This document shows positions 26,929 through 36,500 of a stretch of DNA of 64,000 bases, in pieces. Position numbers and translations under genes: made by a program. The stretch comes from Plantago ovata (Eukaryota; Streptophyta; Magnoliopsida; Lamiales; Plantaginaceae): assembly GCA_028274465.1 (NCBI GenBank), contig CM051458.1:80620085-80684084 (forward strand), in the 5' to 3' direction. Below the pieces are notes generated by a model, which did not search any database, was not told the DNA's origin, and saw nothing but the letters and a program-made list of their open reading frames with translations. Every line of letters starts with the position of its first letter. Within the stretch, counting starts at the first letter, position 1.

Positions 26929-28129
26929 TGATGAATGTGTATTTTACACTTTCATTTGAGTCTTTTTCACCTAGTTTAGCTATCCTCTATTATAATTTAG
27001 CTATATTTTAGTGCATTTTATTATAATAGTGTCACGTTTCCCTTTAGTTTGTATTTTACAGGTTTTGAGGGAAAAACGAGGTTTTTCGGGCAATTATATT
27101 GAAGTAGACAAGGAATTGGTGTTCTGAAGGCCTATTTGGAGTATCTCGAAGATTCCGGATAGGATTTGAAGTCTAGGGGTCGAATCTGAAGGCTAGAAGG
27201 TCACTAGAAGGCAAAAACCGAGTCCGAAAAGGAGAAGATATCCAAAAACGCGTCGAAAACGCGTAAAGGGCCGAAAAAGTCTCCCGGGCGAGTCGCCCGG
27301 GACGTGGGGCGAATCGCCCCACACTAGGCGAATCGCCCGGTGTGTGGGGCCCTTCGCCCCACACCTCCCGAATACCTATATATAGTTGCTCAGTTTTCTC
27401 CGTTTTTCATACTTTCTCAGACCTTTTCTCTCACCTTTCTCAGTAGTTTTAGGTAGGAATTTTTCTCCAGAGCCTGTTCTGGGGGTTCTTAGCTTAGGGA
27501 GATACTTTTTCTTAGCGTTTTGGAGCTTGTAAGATCGCGATTCTTCGGAGATTGACAACCTTCGGTAACATTGTATCTTACAGTTTTTCTATTTATATTT
27601 ATATATCTTTCATCATGTTTTCATTCATTCGTGGTATGATTTCTGTTGATTGCATGACATCTATGAGTAGCTAAACTTCTCGTTGGTGATAGTATGTGAT
27701 TTCTTAGCGAAGGGTTAATAATTATGCTAATGGTTATATCGCGCATTATACCTAGAGTTATTGCTTTATTTCTTTGATCTATCTAACTCTCTATCTTCGT
27801 AGTGTTGATAATTACGGAACACAATTGGACAATTCATTGATCAAAGATCTCTATGCAAAACCGGGGAATTTATGCATGATTATCAACCTGCTATGCTTTG
27901 AATGACCATACTATCACCAATCTCCATTATCTGCTAAGAAAAACCTTTGCTAAGTCGTTTGTTGATTTTACATTCTTAAGTTAGATTAGATAAAGCTAGT
28001 TATAGTCCTTAGAGATCGACATTCGAGGTTATTCTACTGCTATACTACGGTTTTCGTTGTAGTTGTGAATTGCCTTTGGCTTATTACAAATTTATTTGAT
28101 TAATTGAGTCTGACAAATTCAGCTCATCA
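26929..28129 (+). repeat. 3' LTR of the Athila/Tat-like element
   Basis: Begins TGATGAATG after the purine-rich GGTTTGGGGAGTT tract and ends TCATCA before the CACCC duplication. It contains the same GC palindrome cluster (27283-27365) and TATA string as the 5' LTR. Confidence 0.9.
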
Positions 28130-28218
28130 CACCCTTTTAAAGAGCATACACTATAACATGAAATTAAATAGATGAAATGATAAATATTTAATGAACAAAT
28201 TGTTGTGTTCAATAAGAT

Positions 28219-28284
28219 ACAATATATCTACCACCGATTCTATTTATCACCATCAAAGGTTATTGTTTCGTGGTCATGTATAAA
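28219..28284 (+). ncRNA. foldback H0 (MIRNA-like, weak)
   Basis: The arm around TCTACCACCGATTCTATT pairs imperfectly with the downstream arm around GGTTATTGTTTCGTGGTC. It is the shortest and least perfect hairpin of the cluster. It is preceded by a TTGTGTTCAATA leader that recurs before other hairpins. Confidence 0.25.
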
Positions 28285-28333
28285 AAATATAGTTGTTAAC
28301 TTGAAAGTAAATCATGTTCAGTGTAATAGAGTC

Positions 28334-28449
28334 TCATCATTTTTTTTATACCACTCCTTCGCACGATTCTATTGTTATTAAGATGATTTCTATATTTTTT
28401 TTAATAATATTAATAGAATCGCCGAAGGACTGGTATAAAAATGACATTA
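28334..28449 (+). ncRNA. foldback H1 (MIRNA-like precursor)
   Basis: Arms 28334-28380 and 28401-28449 pair over about 45 nt with small bulges. ACCACTCCTTCGCACGATTC faces GAATCGCCGAAGGACTGGT. The loop is about 20 nt and T-rich. Arm length and mismatch pattern fit a plant MIRNA foldback. No known family recognised. Confidence 0.45.
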
Positions 28450-28628
28450 GAAATTACTATTTTCATCATCACATAACTTTCAGTAATGAATACTTAATGA
28501 GAAATAGTGTATAGAGAAATATTATAAATAGTGAAGTGGTGTATAGAGAAATAGCAGAAAAGAATTGGTGAAAGTAATAATGTGAGAAGTATATATAGAG
28601 AAAGAATATATAGAGAAATAGTAGTGTT

Positions 28629-28772
28629 CAGACAATTCAATCTCACCGTTTTAGATAATCCTGCCAGCTGTCCCCAGAGGTAATATTAACGTGTTATTTC
28701 TTAGTCACCCTATAATAATGACTCTGAGGTCAGCGGGCAGCATTATCTTAATGCAAAGATTGAAAATTGTTC
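28629..28772 (+). ncRNA. foldback H2a (MIRNA-like precursor)
   Basis: Arms of about 58 nt: CTGCCAGCTGTCCCCAGAGG faces CTCTGAGGTCAGCGGGCAG, and the outer GACAATTCAATCT faces AGATTGAAAATTGTT. The loop is about 24 nt. It is tandemly duplicated as H2b. No known family recognised. Confidence 0.5.
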
Positions 28773-28870
28773 ATCATCACACAATTTATAACATGACACA
28801 CTTTGGTTAACGATAACATGAATTTTATACAAAATTGATGAAGTAGTGGTGTTCAGACAATTCAATCTGT

Positions 28871-28971
28871 TTGAGAAATCCCGCCAGCTGGCCCCAGAGG
28901 TAATATTGTTGTGACTTTGTCTTAGTCAGACTATAATAATAACTCTGAGGCCAGCAGGTGGAATTGTCTCA
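28871..28971 (+). ncRNA. foldback H2b (duplicate of H2a)
   Basis: CCCGCCAGCTGGCCCCAGAG pairs with CTCTGAGGCCAGCAGGTGG, with only a few mismatches over about 35 nt. Both arms differ from H2a at several positions, yet pairing is kept or improved (GCTGGCC/GGCCAGC here against GCTGTCC/GGTCAGC in H2a). That pattern suggests the fold itself is retained. Confidence 0.5.
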
Positions 28972-29003
28972 GTTGAAGGATTTTGAAGCTGTCATCATCA
29001 CAC

Positions 29004-29070
29004 AATTTATGCAAGACACATTCTATTTGCCCCGTTCAATGGAACACGTGGGAAAGTGTGTTTGTAAATT
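29004..29070 (+). ncRNA. foldback H3a (weak; duplicate of H3b)
   Basis: The arm TTTATGCAAGACACATTC pairs loosely with GAAAGTGTGTTTGTAAA. The 3' arm is homologous to that of H3b (GGGGAAGTGTGTTTGTA), but the 5' arm has diverged, so the fold is poor. Confidence 0.25.
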
Positions 29071-29110
29071 TTATTTTATGCAAATTATATTAGACTTTAA
29101 ATTAAAAATC

Positions 29111-29237
29111 TATTCCATTATATTTGTTGGCCAGGCGATCCGACTCATTATAATTGACAAGGTCCGTTACGTAGATGTAATGGTACCTGTCGATGATAAT
29201 GAGTCGCAACGCAAGACCACCAAAGATAATGGAAATA
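29111..29237 (+). ncRNA. foldback H4a (MIRNA-like precursor)
   Basis: Arms of about 50 nt. CCATTATATTTGTTGGCC faces the complement near GACCACCAAAGATAATGG, and CGACTCATTATAATTGACA faces TGTCGATGATAATGAGTCG. Duplicated downstream as H4b. Confidence 0.45.
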
Positions 29238-29387
29238 TATACAATATGAGATAAACAACATTTTGTGAGAAATTATATATTGAGGTGTGTTCTACAAAAT
29301 GATGGAGGGTTTAAGGATATAGTTGTGCTCAATAAATTCAAACCTTATTAACTATGTTTGATGTACACCATTACACTTACAATTATT

Positions 29388-29503
29388 GTTTACATGATAA
29401 TCAAAGTACAAGCACACTTCCCCAAGCGACACCGCCTGCTCTTGATGTAAGTGCAGACGGTGCTGGTTGGGGAAGTGTGTTTGTACTTTTATTACGTGCA
29501 AAC
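29388..29503 (+). ncRNA. foldback H3b (strong MIRNA-like precursor)
   Basis: AAAGTACAAGCACACTTCCC pairs almost perfectly with GGGAAGTGTGTTTGTACTTT. Pairing continues inward through ACACCGCCTGC / GCAGACGGTGC and outward through GTTTACATGATAAT / ATTACGTGCAAAC. Arms total about 50 nt with a small loop. This is one of the best folds in the cluster. Confidence 0.55.
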
Positions 29504-29532
29504 CTTATTAAATTGCAAGTGATATTGTTTCC

Positions 29533-29657
29533 ATTCCATCATAATTTGTGGCCCGGCGATCCGAATCACTATACATGACAGGGACCTCTACTGGAATGTA
29601 ATGGTACCTTCACGGATAGTGAGTCGAAACGCAGAGCCACAAAAAACGATGGAAAGG
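29533..29657 (+). ncRNA. foldback H4b (duplicate of H4a)
   Basis: Arm TTCCATCATAATTTGTGGCC pairs with GCCACAAAAAACGATGGAA, and CGAATCACTATACATGACA pairs with the arm near CACGGATAGTGAGTCG. It follows H3b in the same order and spacing as H4a follows H3a, so the two pairs arose by tandem duplication. Confidence 0.45.
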
Positions 29658-29823
29658 ATTTAAGGATGTAGTTGTGATCAGTAGATTCAAACCTTATTAA
29701 CTAGGTTTTATGTACACCATTTGAGAAGGTCCGCCTATTATTACAGAGCTCCTCCAATGGTGGCCATAAAAAGGACTAAGTATGCTACAACATTTGCTAT
29801 GAGTATACAACTACAAATCTGTG

Positions 29824-29915
29824 AAATTTAATTAATGAATTTTGTGTTTTCTGGCTTCACAAGTCTTGATTTTAGACTTATGAAGCAGAAAACACCAAAA
29901 TCATTAATTAATTTT
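29824..29915 (+). ncRNA. foldback H5 (strong MIRNA-like precursor)
   Basis: Arms 29825-29866 and 29874-29915 pair over about 42 nt with few bulges: TTGTGTTTTCTGGCTTCACA faces TGAAGCAGAAAACACCAAAA. The loop is 7 nt (short for a plant MIRNA). Among the most perfect folds of the cluster. Confidence 0.5.
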
Positions 29916-31039
29916 CCACCGTCCTGCGTTATATAAAATTTGAAGTAATATGATATGGTTAAATATGATGTTATAATTTATATCTACTGTTTGTGTTCAG
30001 CCAAATATAACATTTTTAACTTAGACAATCATAACACATTAGTAGTGCCAAATCATTAGTTTATAAAATATAATTATTTTAAAATATTTTATATTTAGTG
30101 GTTTGTGTTCAGTCAAACACAATTTAGACCAAGATTAAGTATATATTGATTAAGCATAAAGCTATGGATTTTAATAAAAACATGAAAGATCGAGAGTCAA
30201 ATTCAATACGAACCTGATTTTCCACGGCATAATCATCATCACTTTTATTTTCTTCTATGACTCCCATAGCTTTAACTTTTCATTTCCAAACACCTCGCAA
30301 TAAAAAATACAAATCATAAATCAGAATAATAATCGAAAAATGCAAGAAAATAATTTACGGATATTAGAAAAATGATAATCGAAAAATACAAGTTGACGAA
30401 CACTAACCAATTTACAGATAGACAAAACAGTTTATGTATGCTCAATATTTCATTCCCATTTTACTATAATTTTATTAACCGAGACTAAGAATACATTTAA
30501 TGAAATTTACTAATGAAATTTATGTCATTGTAGTCGGACATAATTTATTTTACGGTACTCTATACTACGCCTCTTCATAAGTCTTCTAACTATGCATATC
30601 AATTTAATAAATTGGTCAACAACTTTAAAGATTATAGTAGGATGTAGCACTCACCAGATCAGTGTTTGAAGCTGTTGTAAGCTCGTGGAAAAAATGAAAT
30701 CCCGCTTCAACATTAAGCCACGAAATACCTCACTACAATAAATGCAGAGGGATTAATCAAATTTGAGAACTTATATATGGATTCATAATCGAATAAATTA
30801 TCAGATAGATTGCGTAACTCACCGTTAGAGATTTCCGACGAGACTTTAGATGAATGGATGGCAAAAAACGGAGGCGTGAAATTCACAAATAAAAGTTGAG
30901 ATTTAGTTAATAAATATGGGAGATATATGAAAAAATAAATAGAAGTGTAGTGATATACTTACCAACATAGATTCGAGAGTAGATCGATTCACCCGATGAC
31001 ATTGTCATCGTCGATTCTTACAAAATAGTCGACTTGATT
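29916..31039. other. AT-rich spacer, no gene seen
   Basis: No coding frame, RNA gene or element ends identified. The TTTGTGTTCAG(C/T)CAAA string occurs twice (about 29991 and 30104) and resembles the leader strings between hairpins, so the array may once have extended further right. Confidence 0.4.
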
Positions 31040-31943
31040 TTGGATTTTACATGTGGAAAGAGATAATCTATATTGGAATGAATTGGTTTGATAAATTGAT
31101 CGGAGAGATTAGAATGGAGAAGTCGGCGCCGATTTGGATGAGAAAAACGAATCGGATGAGAAAGATAAAAAACGGAGATTTGGGAATGTCGGAGGAGATC
31201 GGAAGAAGACGAGCAAATTCATATCGGCTCAAATCGGGTAACATTTCCGAAAGGAGAAAACGGAGAAGGAGGAAGAAATTTTGTGTCGGCTCAAATGGGG
31301 AAAGCTCCCTAGGGTTCAAGCCCTTTTATAGATAGGTAATTCGCTGGTTACACTTAGTTTGCGAATGTCAATTCTCCTTAATTCGCGAGAGGTCAAAAAA
31401 TGGCTTTTTGTGTGTAATTTATTCATTTACTAGCTATAATGTATTTTATGTTTTACTTGGATATCTATAGGTTATTATAATTGTTATAAAATTGGAATTA
31501 CTCGATATATTGTTATTATAATATTATTTTGTAAACAATTTATGTTATTACGTCATGCAGAAGATTGACCGGTCATGCAGAAGATCGACCGGTAACGAAA
31601 CCTGGATCGTCTGTAATACTGTCATCGAATAATGGTCTGTCGGGTGAACTTGCTAATCGCGTTTTTTAACATTTGTAACATCTATGTTTTTGGTAGTTGA
31701 CTTTTATTTTATATTTTATAATATTATGATTTATTAATTTTTGTTATACTCTTACAATCGAATCACCTTTCTATTTATGGAAATCTTATAAGTTAGAAGT
31801 ATATTGTACCGTGACATTGATATATCTATGTGCGTTTTAAAAATATCATTCATTTGATAACTTATTTATCCTCTTATATTGCATAATTGTTTTTTATTAA
31901 TTTATATAAGTTGAGTTATATCGATGTCAGGGGTACGTACTAG
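31040..31943 (+). mobile_element. Helitron-like element, 3' terminal segment (second copy)
   Basis: Homologous in the opposite orientation to 232-1290, sharing the CCCTTTTATAGATAGG stretch, AATTTATTCATTTACTAGCT, and a partly doubled GCAGAAGAT(C/T)GACCGGT block (about 31556-31592). It ends GTACGTACTAG followed by T (CTAG at 31940-31943). The terminal hairpin is degraded compared with the first copy. No helicase is visible in this copy. Confidence 0.45.
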
Positions 31944-32053
31944 TATAGTAAATAGAAGTAAAATGGAAAATGGAGGTATTACGGGTTTAAGTTTCCAAAG
32001 TTGATTGGTGGATTTGGATAGACATGGCACATAACTACACATATATATGGACT

Positions 32054-32063
32054 TATATATATA
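32054..32063 (+). promoter_or_regulatory. TATA box candidate for the FAX-like gene
   Basis: TATATATATA about 55 bp before the ATG at 32118 and on the same strand. The distance suits a short 5' UTR. No other promoter element was identified. Confidence 0.4.
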
Positions 32064-32117
32064 GTAAAGTCATAGACTTTTTATTTTCACCGGAAAAAAG
32101 AATATAATCAACCAACC

Positions 32118-33557
32118 ATGAAATTGGGATCAATCACATCTACAAACCCTACCCTGACCTTCAACAGACCTTCTTCCATGCCACTCGGCCACGCGCAGCC
32201 GGCGTCGTTAGGGTTTCCGGTAGCTAAACAACCAACGATGAGATTGGGATCAATCACATCTACAAACCCTACCCTGACCTTCAACAGACCTTCTTCCATG
32301 CCACTCGGCCACGCGCAGCCGGCGTCGTTAGGGTTTCCGGTAGCTAAACAACCAACGATGAGATTGGGATCAATCACATCTACAAACCCTACCCTGACCT
32401 TCAACAGACCTTCTTCCATGCCACTCGGCCACGCGCAGCCGGCGTCGTTAGGGTTTCCGGTAGCTAAACAACCAACGATGAGATTGGGATCAATCACATC
32501 TACAAACCCTACCCTGACCTTCAACAGACCTTCTTCCATGCCACTCGGCCACGCGCAGCCGGCGTCGTTAGGGTTTCCGGTAGCTAAACAACCAACGATG
32601 AGATTGGGATCAATCACATCTACAAACCCTACCCTGACCTTCAACAGACCTTCTTCCATGCCACTCGGCCACGCGCAGCCGGCGTCGTTAGGGTTTCCGG
32701 TAGCAAAACAACCAACGATGAGATTGGGATCAATCACATCTACAAACCCTACCCTGACCTTCAACAGACCTTCTTCCATGCCACTCGGCCACGCGCAGCC
32801 GGCGTCGTTAGGGTTTCCGGTAGCTAAACAACCAACGATGAGATTGGGATCAATCACATCTACAAACCCTACCCTGACCTTCAACAGACCTTCTTCCATG
32901 CCACTCGGCCACGCGCAGCCGGCGTCGTTAGGGTTTCCGGTAGCTAAACAACCAACGATGAGATTGGGATCAATCACATCTACAAACCCTACCCTGACCT
33001 TCAACAGACCTTCTTCCATGCCATTCGGCCACGCGCAGCCGGCGTCGTTAGGGTTTCCGGTAGCTAAACAACCAACGATGAGATTGGGATCAATCACATC
33101 TACAAACCCTACCCTGACCTTCAACAGACCTTCTTCCATGCCACTCGGCCACGCGCAGCCGGCGTCGTTAGGGTTTCCGGTAGCTAAACAACCAACGATG
33201 AGATTGGGATCAATCACATCTACAAACCCTACCCTGACCTTCAACAGACCTTCTTCCATGCCACTCGGCCACGCGCAGCCGGCGTCGTTAGGGTTTCCGG
33301 TAGCTAAACAACCAACGATGAGATTGGGATCAATCACATCTACAAACCCTACCCTGACCTTCAACAGACCTTCTTCCATGCCACTCGGCCACGCGCAGCC
33401 GGCGTCGTTAGGGTTTCCGGTAGCTAAACAACCAACGATGAGATTGGGATCAATCACATCTACAAATTCTAACCCGACCTTCAGCAGGCCTTCTTCCATG
33501 CCTCGCTGCCACGCGCGGCCGGCTTCGCTAGGGTTTCCGGTAGCTAAACAACAAACA
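32118..33557 (+). repeat. 120-bp coding tandem array, 12 units plus partial
   Basis: Units start every 120 bp from 32118. Units 2-11 are almost identical: one C-to-T in the eighth gives Leu-to-Phe, and the fifth has TAGCAAAACA for TAGCTAAACA. Unit 1 differs at one codon (MKLG for MRLG). Unit 12 (from 33438) and a partial thirteenth unit (from about 33556) are clearly diverged. The encoded unit is MRLGSITSTNPTLTFNRPSS followed by MPLGHAQPASLGFPVAKQPT. Both strands are open throughout, a by-product of a 3n repeat length. Confidence 0.95.
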
Positions 33558-36500
33558 TTCACATCTACAAACCCTACCCCGACCTTCACCAGACCTTCGC
33601 TCTGCTACGCGCTAGGTTCAGGGTTCTGCGGGATCAATTTGCGTTTGCATCGTCCACATCGGGTGAGTCAATTAAGGTTATCGGATTATGATTAGTGCAA
33701 TTATTATAATTTGTGTGGGACATGTGGTATGTGCTTACTGTGAATTTGATGAGTTTTTTTTTTTTTTTTAACATTTGGGATGTCATTTGTGCCAATTTGG
33801 TTCGCAGTTTTATCATAGACCTCTTTATAATGATGATGCCAAAGTCAAACGTTATGAATCGAAGGAGACTGGTTCTGTTCCAAATTTGGTGAGTCAATTA
33901 AGGTTCTCAGATTATGATTAGTGCAATTGTTATAATTTTTGTGTGGGATGTGTAGTGCTTACGGTAAATTTGATGATTTTGTTTTTTTTTTGGGGATGTC
34001 ATTTGTGCCAATTTGGTTCGCAGATGTATAGTCAACATCTTTGTGATGAAGCCAAAGAAGTTTGGCATAAAGTGGAGATTCTGGTAAGTTTATCTCGACC
34101 AGTTTGTTATTTCAAACTAGCATTAAACTCTAGGATTAAGAGTGTAGGCTTTCAATGTTATTAGTACGTAAGCATAAAGTAGCTCAATGGGTTTCATGTA
34201 TGAAGCAAGTAGTTCAGGTGTATTTTTCTGTTTACTTTAGCAGTTTTTGTGGTGATTATAGGATTTCTTTCTAGGTTCTTATGATTGTGTTTGAACAATT
34301 TCAGAACAACCGTCTCAATAGCGTAACTTCCAGTACTACATCTTCTACCTTCTTTATTAGGAAGAAAAATGGAAGTCAAATTATTCAGTATCAATGCAAG
34401 ACTGAACACTTGATGCCTCTATTGTAAAAAAAGATACGTTTCACACATAAATTACAAATTCTGCATTCATGTTGTCATCATTTTCTGAAATATTATCAGA
34501 AACAAGAAAACATTGAACTTGATAGAAATGAGATAAACTCCTTGGAGTTTAGGGTTCTTTCATGCAGCATTGAACCTCAACAAGGTCCAGAAGATAGAAT
34601 TCTCGATGCTCCACTCTGAACCTTTTCAGTTCCCTCTAAATGCACCAAATAGCACACCTGGGATCGTATTCAAAGAATTCTGGAAACTTTAACATGAAAA
34701 AAAGCTGAATTGTGTTGTTTGATTTAGCAAATTAAACTTGCTAGGCATGCTCTTAGGCCTGTCAATGGGCATGGACCGCCCAGGCCCATGCCCAGACCAA
34801 CATTAAAACTGCCACTGTAGCTGGCCGGTTTCGGTTCTGGTTTTTATACCCGCAACCTGTCAACAACCGGAAACAGTCACCCGCGTCTGAACCAGACCGT
34901 TGAACCGGTCCGGTTACGGATTTTACTCTTTTTTTTTCTTTTTCCTTCTTCTTTGTTCATTTTTGTTCTAGGACAAATCTCAGACAACTTTTAGAGAGGA
35001 AACCAACCCACACTCAGAAAATTCAGGTCCATCACTCTTGCTTCTTCTGATTCGAATGAAGTTAAGTTTTACTCTGCATTTCAAGTGTTCACCACCTTAC
35101 ATCTAGTTCAGGTCAAACATTGTCCTCCACACATGTGAACAATAATTTACAGAAGTTTCCTGTATTGTAAATTTGTTATATTGAATATGTAAACCAATTG
35201 TTTGTCGTCTTTCGAATTTCAGGAGGATTCAAATGTTGATATTAAAAAGAAAAAGAAGGAATCACAAGCAATTTGGCAGGAGGCACTTGCTGCAATGGAA
35301 ACTGATGAGTTTAAGGATGTCTCAGAATTGCAGGACTTTCATGTTGGAATACCTTATGGTGTGTGTAGCACGATTCTTTGTGTGGTGATTATATACTTCA
35401 CATTGGATTCACCACGGCACCTTTTTGTGTTACTTACATCATAGCTCATGGTTTGTAGGTGCTCTCCTTTCCCTTGGTGGTTTTCTTTCTTTTATGTCCA
35501 ATGGTAGCACTCCTGCAATAGGGTTTGGTATCGTACTTGGTGGCACACTTTTGGCTCTGAGCATATCAAGTCTGAGACACTGGAAAAATGGCAAGTTGTC
35601 AGCCATAATCTCACCCACAATCTTAAAAGGACAGACAGGTGCGTGTGTTACTGCAAAACAATTCATGTATATAATCTACTCTAAATCTTTTGAAGGAATG
35701 GAACTTTTTCTATGACAAGATCATTGATATTAGTGCACTGGAGCCTCTATTTTTTTTTTATTTTTTTTTTGTTCAAAATCCTAGAAATATAAAATCACAG
35801 TTCTGGTTCTAAAAATTGTACTTGATCTTGTGAGATGTCCACTCTGAAGAACTACTGGTTCTAAAAATTGTACTTGACCTCATGAGATGTCCACCCTGAA
35901 GAACTATTGGTTCAGTGGTCAACTCTAGTAAAAATCTGGTGTAGAACTCTGGAGAACTCATACCAACTTTCATGTGGTTTCTGTAACAAAGGAGTGGTGT
36001 AAATTGAATTCTTCTTGAAACACCTTGTGTTTATGCATGGATTTATGCTAGAGTTTCACTAAACTCTGAAGTTATACTTGCGTATTTGATCTGCATTTTT
36101 TACTTTCGAAGTACGTCTTTGGACAAGTAGATGACTATCCGGATGTTTGAGAGTGGACTCCCGGTAATGATTTTTTACTTTTCTTGTCCAAAATCAGCAT
36201 GCCAGCTTAGGCACTGAATTCTCTCCCCAAAATAAACAAATCCATCCTTACTCCAAAATTACATTTCGTACATTATCCCTACTAAAAGTTATATTTTTAT
36301 ACATCATACCTACTCGAATTACATTTTCCATACATCATCCCTACTCTACTCTTCTCTCTCTCACATCCTTACATTAACCCTATAGGTAAACCTATATATT
36401 GAAATAAAACCAAATACAAATTTTCAAAACTCAATTCAAATCTTAACTTTCAACAAAAAACCCAACTTTCACCGACATAAAAAATTCAATCTCAAAATCC

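Larger units (their letters stand above)
19921..28129 (+). mobile_element. Athila/Tat-like Ty3 LTR retrotransposon, broken, non-autonomous
   Basis: A fossil element of 8.2 kb with two LTRs (19921-21089 and 26929-28129), each beginning TGATGA and ending TCATCA. It is flanked by the 5-bp duplication CACCC (19916-19920 and 28130-28134). The primer site TGGCGTCGTTGCCGGGGA follows the 5' LTR directly, the type used by Athila/Tat elements. Recognisable parts in order: gag region, protease region, a CCGGGAGGCAACCCGG hairpin typical of the group (about 23440), a GC-palindrome block, remains of the downstream extra ORF, and a purine tract before the 3' LTR. No reverse transcriptase, RNase H or integrase is recognisable. 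The coding parts carry several breaks. LTR divergence is about 2% by eye, suggesting insertion on the order of a million years ago (rough). Confidence 0.85.

Noticed and set aside
32118-33557. CRISPR-like regular array
   Set aside because: Units are contiguous 120-bp tandem repeats without unique spacers, in a plant gene exon.
32108-33589. Minus-strand 493-aa repetitive ORF antisense to the FAX-like exon 1
   Set aside because: It is open only because the 120-bp unit is a multiple of three and lacks stops on both strands. Splice sites, downstream exons and family similarity are all on the plus strand.
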